From Epiperipatus broadwayi (taxonomy: Eukaryota; Onychophora; Udeonychophora; Euonychophora; Peripatidae), in contig JAQFVV010012424.1 in assembly GCA_028023455.1 (NCBI GenBank), forward strand, positions 124,001 through 188,000: a DNA stretch of 64,000 nucleotides, in the 5' to 3' direction. Shown here in pieces: positions 63,301 through 64,000 of the stretch. The position numbers and the translations under genes are program-made. The notes under the pieces are model-generated. The model was not told the DNA's origin. It did no database searches and saw nothing but the letters and a program-made list of their open reading frames with translations. Every line of letters begins with the position of its first letter. The stretch's first letter is position 1.

Positions 63301-64000
63301 AACAGTATCTATTCTTTGATAAGCCATCATTATAATTACAAGTTGTCTGGTATGCTATTTGCAGTTAACCCTCATATTTGAACATTTCAATATCCAAACT
63401 ATTTGTTAATGACGATATATCAAAATATTACTGACAAAATCGGAAAATCTCATAAAAAGGCAACATTTATTAGTCAACAAAACTTGTTCATATTTTAATA
63501 TTACTTTTGGTTTTTAGACAACTACAATTTTTCCAAACCATTTATACGTTTGGATAAACAAATGTTATTTTCATCAATTTAGGAAATGTCCGTATAACTA
63601 TTTTTGCTACTAAAAGTCACGTATTACTGAATTCAGATTTCGAATTATTTGTCATATTTTTGCTATATCTCAATATTTTGCTTAAAAATAACGTGTTTTG
63701 TATTTAAAAATAAAAAAATAAACAAAACATAATAAATTGATCGATATAACAGTTCTTACCCAATCTGGATCAGTAGAGGCAATTCTAACTTTGTACACAG
63801 TTTCATCCTCATTTTGTACTATAGTTATCCTATCTTTTGTAAATCTTTTTAACAACTGTTCCACTTCGGTTTGTCTTAATTTACTTAATTCGTCATCATT
63901 TAAATTCTTTAGAAATAAATCTTTTCTGCCTGCAGTAGACGATCTCGAAATAAAAACTCGAGTTTTCTGTGGATAAAATCCATGATTATTGGCAACATTT
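12193..64000 (-). CDS. RWD domain plus CHY-type zinc-finger protein (partial, seven exons in window)
   Basis: Gene model: join of 63760-64000, 47756-47815, 31524-31576, 29665-29809, 23838-24404, 23187-23298 and 12193-12322, minus strand. All introns are GT...AG and the phases fit at each of the six joins, which is strong evidence for a real gene among transposon debris. It encodes about 435 residues. Residues 1-80 hold a charged N-terminal part. About 70-165 form an RWD/UBC-like fold (YKVRIASTDPDW, then VIFPKDYP, then LPDGLV). About 166-270 are an acidic Ser/Glu linker. About 270-390 contain CxxC pairs (TCSRC, SCSKC, NCLSC, WCRHC). The last 15 residues, GTCKHYKKSFRWLR, match the start of a CHY zinc finger (Pfam zf-CHY). 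Start codon, 5' end, remaining zinc finger and stop lie outside the window or were not found. RWD domains bind proteins and CHY fingers bind zinc; the cellular role of this combination is not known to me. Confidence 0.85.
13085..13372 (+). pseudogene. LINE ORF2 C-terminal fragment
   Basis: Read on the plus strand in broken frames: GVTDMIERFRRLKWNWAENT, then RRDDNR, and near the end a decayed 'LQW.DNG' tail. This is the C-terminal end of an RT-encoding non-LTR element of the kind often annotated as endonuclease-reverse transcriptase (GVTD..ERI..LKW.WAGH...DDRWT). Stops interrupt it. A better-kept copy lies at 26480-26868. Confidence 0.65.
14140..14175 (-). ncRNA. Hammerhead-like core, minus strand, one core change
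   Basis: On the minus strand CUGAUGA (14171-14165) is followed by a GACUG/CAGUC stem with loop CUGGA, then AAAA where a hammerhead needs GAAA (G12 replaced by A). An extra A lies between the core and stem II. Stem I was not convincingly paired, so this is a probable relic. Confidence 0.4.
14174..14215 (+). ncRNA. Hammerhead-like core, plus strand, one core change
   Basis: CUAAUGA (14178-14184; the G5 of CUGANGA is A) is followed by the same GACUG/CAGUC stem and then an intact GAAA (14201-14204). It is the mirror of the minus-strand copy. Between them the two arms preserve a complete ancestral core. Activity is unlikely because G5 is essential. Confidence 0.4.
15880..16035. repeat. TA-rich microsatellite cluster
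   Basis: Runs of (TA)n with repeated ACCCTATATTACATATATAT units, and (TTA)n near 16025. Confidence 0.8.
16608..20183 (+). mobile_element. hAT transposon, complete ends, 8-bp target duplication
   Basis: It begins CAGGGGTGGGCAA (16608-16620) and ends TTGCCCACCCCTG (20171-20183), a perfect 13-bp inverted repeat. The perfect 8-bp direct repeat CACTATGG flanks it at 16600-16607 and 20184-20191. It encodes a decayed hAT transposase on the plus strand. About 1.5 kb of AT-rich non-coding sequence precedes the gene and may hold smaller insertions. It lies inside the 14937-22379 element and is therefore younger than it. Confidence 0.9.
18155..20003 (+). pseudogene. hAT transposase (BED finger, DDE core, hATC), broken
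   Basis: From the ATG at 18155 (MNPPKK) a broken frame gives a BED-like finger (CLLCHETIAVFKEYDLK), then MRNKFKSISVSRRIIMRHID, FFLALDESTDNEDTAQLLIF, SGLSCNKMASITTDGTRA, LSFHCILHQESLC and NSARWLSLSKMM. The C-terminal dimerisation part (hATC) follows: FSIFGFTYIYEQSFSCLKIN and LTDINLQAVIRISTSNLTPD. These blocks match the transposase family behind vertebrate GTF2IRD2 and many 'GTF2IRD2-like' or ZBED-like predictions. Breaks include TGA at 18903-18905 and 19248-19250, frameshifts near 18180-18300 and near 19575-19650. It is transposase debris, not a host GTF2I gene. Confidence 0.9.
21813..21962. repeat. 150-bp palindromic fold-back
   Basis: The arm TACACATATATATATGGAGA, then AACTTTTAGACAGAAAAAAG (from 21813) is repeated inverted at the right (CTTTTTTCTGTCTAAAAGTT, then TCTCCATGTATATATATGTG up to about 21962), around an AT-rich loop. 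No coding content; likely a small non-autonomous element. Confidence 0.75.
23187..23298 (-). CDS. Exon 6: fourth CxxC pair
   Basis: One hundred twelve bases; acceptor CATAG, donor GTAATT. It encodes GLHYGQRRTIWCRHCNEKMN and 17 further residues, ending in CCA G; the G is the first base of an Asp codon finished in exon 7. The WCRHC pair with the preceding NCLSC likely makes one zinc site. Confidence 0.85.
23299..23837 (-). other. Intron, about 0.54 kb
   Basis: The shortest intron of the gene. AT-rich, no recognised element. Confidence 0.7.
23838..24404 (-). CDS. Exon 5: acidic linker and CxxC zinc-binding region
   Basis: The largest exon, 189 codons, phase 0 at both ends; acceptor AATAG, donor GTAAGTA. 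It starts VKKEVTAKEAGIEFIPFEQL and runs through about 75 mostly Ser, Asp, Glu and Gln residues (likely disordered). It then enters a folded part with TCSRC, SCSKC and NCLSC pairs around the conserved-looking segment FRPSILHQHCAIVGYFDMQG. The first Met (24402) is only two bases into the exon and is not needed as a start, because exons 1-4 feed into it in frame. An in-frame stop exists past the donor, so intron retention would truncate the protein. Confidence 0.9.
24978..25434. mobile_element. Small non-autonomous hAT element
   Basis: The left end CAGGAGTGGCCAAC and the inverted right end CAGGGGTGTCTAAC (11 of 14 match) are hAT-type. The flanks ATCCATAT (24970-24977) and ATCAATAT (25435-25442) agree at 7 of 8 positions, fitting an old 8-bp target duplication. 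Length is 457 bp. GCAATCGAC and GATCGACTTG words inside recall hAT-derived MITEs. No coding sequence. Confidence 0.7.
26480..26868 (+). pseudogene. LINE ORF2 C-terminal fragment
   Basis: Plus-strand reading, with a frame change near 26610: SKKYGEMHVGSNKKRLKMQY, then GVTNLIEKIKRLKWRWAGHI, SKKDDNRWTIEILKWIPRDC, KRPRKRPHVR, and ending TFILQWTDNG before a stop. The AGH...DDRWT...RPRKRP...QWTDNG order is characteristic of the C-terminus of a widespread LINE ORF2. Two in-frame stops are present (after HVR and after ENRRR). Same family as 13085-13372; the RT remnant at 49900-50450 may belong to it too. Confidence 0.75.
27630..27980. repeat. Fold-back repeat, family member 1
   Basis: The left arm (TTTTCACTACACCATTCTCA, then GGTTTCTATCCACTTTTATC) pairs with the right arm (AAAAGCAGATAGAAAACAG, GAGTGATGTAGTGAAAA), with imperfect similarity over about 150 bp each. 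The middle contains ATATATACTGAACAATGATA and GATCTGGACC. The same sequence recurs at 47930-48060 and 48190-48425. No protein is encoded; the open frame inside is an artefact of the repeat. Confidence 0.7.
29665..29809 (-). CDS. Exon 4: RWD C-terminal helices
   Basis: One hundred forty-five bases. Acceptor TGTAG, donor GTAAGA. The first base completes the split Arg codon. The peptide YLNKGILKWLSERH, then GKVELLFRPFLRWLDQN, then LFTNGLRV, is helical and ends in phase 0, matching exon 5. Confidence 0.85.
29810..31523 (-). other. Intron, about 1.7 kb
   Basis: AT-rich, no recognised repeat family. Confidence 0.6.
31524..31576 (-). CDS. Exon 3: RWD strand and loop
   Basis: Fifty-three bases: acceptor TATAG, donor GTAAGT. 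It encodes VCLISVSEGEYLPDGLV plus two bases of an Arg codon completed in the next exon. The LP-x-x-L motif is typical of the region after the YP motif in RWD domains. Confidence 0.85.
32431..32557. repeat. Hairpin MITE with 38-bp arms, nested in Tigger-like copy
   Basis: Bases 32444-32481 (GAAGTCGAGCTCCGATAATG...) are repeated inverted at 32507-32544 with one mismatch; the loop is 25 bp. The pairing extends outward through AATTATTAGAT/ATCTAATAATT with a one-base gap. It is GC-richer than its surroundings and has no coding capacity. Confidence 0.85.
32610..32708. repeat. 69-bp insertion with 15-bp target duplication
   Basis: AAGTTCATAATTCAC occurs at 32610-32624 and 32694-32708, bracketing 69 bases that contain ATGATCACTATCTTAT and GTATGGAGAGTTTTGC. 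The homologous site in the other Tigger-like copy has AAGAAGTTCATATTTTACTT uninterrupted. The insert matches sequence at the right end of the hammerhead palindrome (55970-56040) and at 60750-60810. Confidence 0.75.
33725..33890. repeat. Fold-back fragment of the hammerhead element family
   Basis: GAAGATTAGTGCATCAAAAT followed by CCCTAT is repeated inverted as ATAGGGATTTTGATGCATTA after a short loop. The sequence then continues as GCTTGCACTGGGTGACAATG, TTGTATGGAG and TAAGCATAAGAAATGGTGGG. The same order of blocks appears in the arm of 55544-56040, but this copy lacks the ribozyme core. Confidence 0.65.
34110..34250 (-). mobile_element. Hammerhead-bearing repeat fragment
   Basis: A short repeat whose minus strand reads from the ribozyme into ATAGGGATAATTCTAGATAG and GTTTCTCTTGCGGCATTTAT. 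It resembles the arms of the 55544-55999 palindrome (GGGGATA, CTAGATAGGGATTTTATGC). It is likely a piece of a Penelope-like or retrozyme-like element. Confidence 0.55.
34186..34229 (-). ncRNA. Hammerhead ribozyme, intact core
   Basis: On the minus strand: a stem I 5' strand ending CCUCA, then CUGACGA (34222-34216), stem II GAGC/GCUC with loop UAUUA, GAAA (34202-34199), a one-pair stem III with loop UCGG, U and U (cleavage site), and a stem I 3' strand UGGGG that pairs with CCUCA (five pairs, one G-U). All nucleotides of the catalytic core CUGANGA...GAAA...UH are present and the order is that of a type I hammerhead. Very short stem III is known from Penelope-like elements and animal retrozymes, where such ribozymes work as dimers. 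Self-cleavage is inferred from the fold, not shown. Confidence 0.75.
34412..34489. repeat. 39-bp tandem duplication
   Basis: Two adjacent identical copies of a unit beginning TTTATATACTGAATTAATTC. Confidence 0.85.
36994..37762 (+). pseudogene. LINE copy B, 5'-truncated
   Basis: It starts abruptly within ORF2 at the point equivalent to LQFMDNKRIAK of copy A and runs to the 3' end: MGDLICKLCKEGTENIRHLL, then IECKCLKA, then LELTK-like and GGDSD-poor sequence, and a terminal GACTCCGTATAAGGAGAAGT before CAGTGCACCACACGAC. Several stops and frameshifts. Its 3' end abuts copy C in the same orientation. Confidence 0.75.
37826..38062 (+). pseudogene. LINE C, ORF1 5' part
   Basis: Seventy-eight open codons: MIVIKIVCLLCGCGEKIDVK, then SVYWIYKDGERYHLERVSFR. 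A possible CLLC zinc pair stands near the start. Sequence beyond 38062 falls apart into several frames. I recognise no named domain here; position upstream of the coiled coil suggests the N-terminal part of ORF1. Confidence 0.4.
38826..42143. mobile_element. 3.3-kb insertion in LINE C, LTR-like termini
   Basis: It starts TGTAAGGATC and ends ATCCGTTACA, flanked by GTAG on both sides (38822-38825 and 42144-42147), a 4-bp duplication confirmed by the LINE reading frame. TG...CA ends and 4-bp duplication suit an LTR-type element. An internal ...CGTCGGTCCGTTACA ending at 41366 resembles the right terminus. It is followed by TTTTGGTGAGCCCAA, which looks like a primer-binding region, so LTR-derived parts are present. 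No matching pair of full LTRs could be laid out and no pol was found. An open frame at 39829-40020 (NTIHRCEFSPSHIYKMATKY) is unrecognised. G and T homopolymers lie at 41113-41180. Confidence 0.55.
41745..41890. repeat. Three degenerate tandem units
   Basis: CCTCTAAGACTCC, GCCTTTAAGACTCCC and CCCCTAAGACTTGG, each followed by AG.G.AAGG/GGCAGT and TAAT-like text, recur about every 60 bp. Confidence 0.45.
42660..43190 (+). pseudogene. LINE C, APE-type endonuclease domain
   Basis: Broken frames give IGYLKMQGGRRPEKWLELNK, then ELEVVAVAKTHLREEHILED (the catalytic E of the 'TETHL' block is replaced by K), then MVIGDMNGHIE, the GDxN catalytic block, then RVNLSIGNLSNIYEGQYTWL. This is the N-terminal endonuclease that nicks target DNA in LINEs. 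Inactive by stops and by the altered block. Confidence 0.7.
43419..44012 (-). mobile_element. Solo LTR inserted in LINE C endonuclease region
   Basis: It is flanked by GGAAG (43414-43418 and 44013-44017); the match extends to GGAAGTGTTG, so the left edge may instead be 43424. Ends on the plus strand are TGT and ACA. On the minus strand it begins TGTCATATCTGACCC and has AATAAA near 43510, close to its 3' end, fitting an LTR read on the minus strand. It is visibly GC-richer than the host LINE. Removing it leaves the LINE frame continuous (EEIMEVL then VGNGYKDW). No internal domain, hence a solo LTR. Confidence 0.75.
44774..45550 (+). pseudogene. LINE C, reverse transcriptase domain, catalytic box altered
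   Basis: Blocks in order: KRLKSGKARGLDGWVAEMVI, LRNYRPIAVNVSVI, MVFIDIEKAYDRINRNRLW, IRQGCLMSPILFLLYL, and LLFADEVFLCTEKRQDMQVM. The catalytic FADD is FADE here (45485-45496). Frame changes occur between blocks (near 45042, 45170, 45340). The start of copy A's open frame corresponds to the end of this region. Confidence 0.8.
45551..46706 (+). pseudogene. LINE C, ORF2 C-terminal region with zinc knuckle
   Basis: Homologous to copy A: MDEWEKKLINEAKKSKKLIK, VFSYNKYDVTGIAWKE, then MSDLVCKLCKEGIENIRHLL with SECKCLK (C-x2-C-x8-H-x4-C), and VMELTKLELWKWDGAG before a stop at 46706. Multiple stops in between. Confidence 0.8.
47641..47724. repeat. 42-bp tandem duplication
   Basis: AATTAATTAATAGTAGAAAT followed by GCAAAATTAATTT occurs at 47641 and 47683, just upstream (in plus coordinates) of exon 2. 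Confidence 0.8.
47756..47815 (-). CDS. Exon 2: RWD core strand
   Basis: Sixty bases, exactly 20 codons, phase 0 on both sides. Acceptor TTTAG, donor GTAATA. The peptide contains EIELDVIFPKDYPKQ; the FP-x-x-YP pattern is the hallmark of RWD and E2-like folds. It continues directly from DPDW in exon 1. Confidence 0.85.
47930..48060. repeat. Fold-back repeat, family member 2 (partial)
   Basis: Contains TGTTTATGATTACATCCCTC, AAAAGCAGATA and AATAATCTCTAGTCGAATGA, matching the 27630-27980 repeat. Confidence 0.6.
48190..48425. repeat. Fold-back repeat, family member 3 (partial)
   Basis: Contains CTGAACAATGATAAAGATAT, GGTCTGGACC, CAAAAGTGGATAGAAACCAT and TGAGAATGGTATAGTAAACA, matching the middle and one arm of 27630-27980. 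Preceded by a CT/TA microsatellite (48170-48190). Confidence 0.65.
49900..50455 (+). pseudogene. LINE reverse transcriptase remnant
   Basis: Plus-strand frames give LRSLPEAYQTSGTN, then SYIKTSCGETDRFHSSNGIR, DCIMFYLFKLL, YVMRGATVYRQ and finally INNLKFADDIRLN, where FADD (50421-50432) is the RT catalytic box. The order (GETD-F...G-R-CI...EYVMR...NNL-FADD) is that of a common LINE RT. Stops and frameshifts abound. Confidence 0.65.
51085..51342 (-). other. Open frame of 85 codons with N-terminal hydrophobic segment
   Basis: The predicted peptide starts MFNSRLFVISSFLSCLWVFL and stays hydrophobic to about residue 32, like a signal peptide or membrane segment, then has a mixed tail (DGQGEVRHMVGHLPMENNLG). 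Local base composition is richer in G+C than the surroundings, which suggests an inserted sequence. No family is recognised and no splice or promoter context supports it, so it may be chance. Confidence 0.2.
51951..52942 (+). mobile_element. Solo LTR, 992 bp, 5-bp target duplication
   Basis: Begins TGTGTTACGTTTTGAAG and ends TTTTGACTGTTACA, bracketed by ATACA at 51946-51950 and 52943-52947. Two AATAAA signals near 52320 and 52346 on the plus strand suggest transcription in that direction. GC-rich patches (52020-52180, 52740-52920) contrast with the AT-rich intron. No gag or pol, so it is a solo LTR left by recombination. The GGTTCGAACTC at about 52829 resembles a tRNA B box but lies within the LTR. 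Confidence 0.8.
53500..54040 (+). mobile_element. Probable 5' LTR and leader of a gypsy element
   Basis: AATAAAGTCAGT near 53840 could be the LTR polyadenylation signal. The text after it leads to GTGTCTGTACACAGCAGAAA and then TGGTGCAGTCTTGACAGG (about 53958), which begins with TGG like a tRNA primer-binding site. The left LTR edge was not located. Confidence 0.4.
54047..54319 (+). pseudogene. gag fragment of a gypsy-type element
   Basis: Ninety codons from ATG 54047: ITINEFNIN-like start, then IDWPIYLKRIEKYFFINETV, VATLLCYAGQQVIEITNRLS, and KLNNYFSPKPL before TAG. The pattern 'W..Y..R.E.YF..N......K...LL...G......I..L' and NYF.PKP is typical of gag in Ty3/gypsy elements of the K02A2.6-like kind. 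A second, decayed relative of the same motif (LSNLKDYFNPKSH) follows at about 54765-54815. Truncated; no pol downstream. Confidence 0.6.
54320..55543. other. AT-rich sequence with decayed gag-like traces
   Basis: Apart from the DYFNPK trace near 54785 nothing could be read. Confidence 0.4.
55660..55703 (-). ncRNA. Hammerhead ribozyme, intact core
   Basis: Minus strand: stem I 5' strand UCCUCA, CUGACGA (55695-55689), stem II GGC/GCC with loop CAUAA flanked by an A-A mismatch, GAAA (55675-55672), one-pair stem III with self-complementary loop CUAG, UU, then stem I 3' strand UGGGGA (six pairs, one wobble). Compared with 34186-34229, stem II differs at a paired position (A-U there, G-C here), a compensatory change. 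The self-complementary loop fits a dimeric mode. Confidence 0.7.
55759..55806 (+). ncRNA. Hammerhead-like copy, G8 changed
   Basis: UCCUCA, then CUGACAA (55767-55773; the G8 general base is A), the same stem II, GAAA (55787-55790) and CUAGUU, UGGGGA. Folds like the others but is expected to be inactive. Confidence 0.55.
55840..55887 (+). ncRNA. Hammerhead-like copy, C3 changed
   Basis: UCCUCA, then UUGACGA (55848-55854; C3 is U), the same stem II, GAAA (55868-55871), CUAG loop, UGGGGA. Second unit of the 81-bp tandem; weak activity at best. Confidence 0.55.
56135..56725. mobile_element. Inverted-repeat unit with Penelope-like coding remnant
   Basis: Arms of about 165 bp: the left runs from TTCGCTTGCGTGTGTAGCAC through TTTCGAAGGGTCCAGCCTTC to TAACGATATGCAAATTTATG, and the right is its inverse, ending TGCTACACACGCAAGTGAAC. 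The loop, 56302-56556, reads KRKVKEAFFTSKDKDTIKML on the plus strand, similar to 11155-11484 and to the end of the GIY-YIG domain of Penelope-like elements. Both arms contain a hairpin GAAGG-CUGGAC-CCUUC-GAAAG preceded by UUAUGA, like a degraded hammerhead core. Inverted terminal repeats are known in Penelope-like elements. Confidence 0.5.
56726..58309. other. AT-rich non-coding sequence
   Basis: No element or exon recognised. Confidence 0.4.
58310..59750 (-). pseudogene. LINE copy D, reverse transcriptase and C-terminus, decayed
   Basis: On the minus strand, in broken frames: QCGFRKTRSTINMIFDARQM (about 59510-59570), then QYADDCAIFA, where YADD (59117-59106) is the catalytic box, then RVFYYELEHSFYGRGN, and finally EDMAENRIHWRTAIRHGVKV with AENGPGCS near 58350. 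This is the standard layout of a LINE ORF2 from RT to C-terminus. Many stops. A second copy of part of it lies at 60290-61120. Confidence 0.75.
60290..61120 (-). pseudogene. LINE copy D2, fragment of the same family
   Basis: TCAGTTCAAATTAAAAA, then ATATCATATCTTGATACCTG and TTATTAAGTTGTTTATAAAT, parallels 59168-59245 of copy D. CACAACTTCATGGGTC parallels its 59710 region. The piece 60750-60840 (CACATGATCCCCATATCTTA, GTGGAGAGTTTTGCCT) is foreign and matches the ends of the hammerhead palindrome family. Confidence 0.6.
63760..64000 (-). CDS. Exon 1 in window (5' incomplete): N-terminal part, RWD start
   Basis: Open through the right edge; it has no Met, so the start codon is upstream of the window. 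The reading begins NVANNHGFYPQKTRVFISRS and passes a helical charged part (ELSKLRQTEVEQLLKRF). It ends in a beta-like run YKVRIASTDPDW, probably the first strands of an RWD domain. The donor GTAAGA follows TGG (GT at 63759-63758), phase 0, and fits the next exon. Confidence 0.8.

Larger units (their letters stand above)
47816..63759 (-). other. Intron, about 15.9 kb, filled with mobile elements
   Basis: Donor GTAAGA at the right end and acceptor TTTAG at the left. It holds LINE remnants, a solo LTR, an LTR/gag relic, two fold-backs and a Penelope-like unit, described separately. The stretch 61121-63759 is plain AT-rich sequence in which no feature was recognised. Confidence 0.7.

Overview
This window looks like part of an animal nuclear genome, most likely an invertebrate. 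It is strongly A+T-rich (roughly three quarters by eye, not counted). It holds one spliced host gene with very long introns, and almost everything else is decayed transposable elements or simple AT sequence. There are no operons, ribosome binding sites, rRNA, tRNA or CRISPR arrays. The species cannot be named from the sequence. The mix of Merlin, hAT, Tc1/mariner (Tigger/pogo-like), Penelope-like, several LINE lineages and Ty3/gypsy elements fits a repeat-rich invertebrate.

Host gene: seven exons on the minus strand can be chained from the right edge (5' end cut off) down to 12193. All splice sites are GT/AG and every exon-exon phase agrees. They encode about 435 residues: an N-terminal part, an RWD-like domain (three exons plus the end of the first), an acidic low-complexity linker, a series of CxxC zinc-binding pairs, and the beginning of a CHY-type zinc finger. 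The rest of the zinc finger was not found in 1-12192 and probably lies beyond the left edge. Introns reach about 16 kb and hold most of the mobile elements.

Left flank (1-12192): the end of a gypsy pol gene; a Merlin element (1830-5253) with long inverted ends and an 8-bp target duplication, carrying a transposase fragment and a nested 5'-truncated LINE; a non-coding element with perfect 32-bp inverted ends (7691-9580); and a Penelope-like endonuclease fragment. Intron 12323-23186: a fold-back with hammerhead-like cores at 14.1 kb, and a 7.4-kb Tigger-like nest (14937-22379) with a complete but dead hAT element (16608-20183) inside it. Introns 23.3-31.5 kb: small hAT and LINE remnants and a fold-back. 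Intron 31577-47755: a second Tigger-like copy with two nested small insertions, a canonical-looking hammerhead ribozyme (about 34.2 kb), and two LINE copies head to tail. The second LINE copy carries an ORF1 esterase, endonuclease, RT and C-terminal zinc knuckle, and is broken by two insertions. Intron 47816-63759: LINE RT remnants, a solo LTR, a gypsy LTR/gag remnant, a palindrome with four hammerhead cores (55544-55999), a Penelope-like inverted-repeat unit, and two copies of another LINE.

The most interesting signal is a set of hammerhead ribozyme cores in palindromic or tandem elements, in the same window as two fragments that look like the GIY-YIG end of Penelope-like retroelements. Two core pairs share a compensatory stem II change, and stem I pairs in each. 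Catalytic activity is inferred, not shown.
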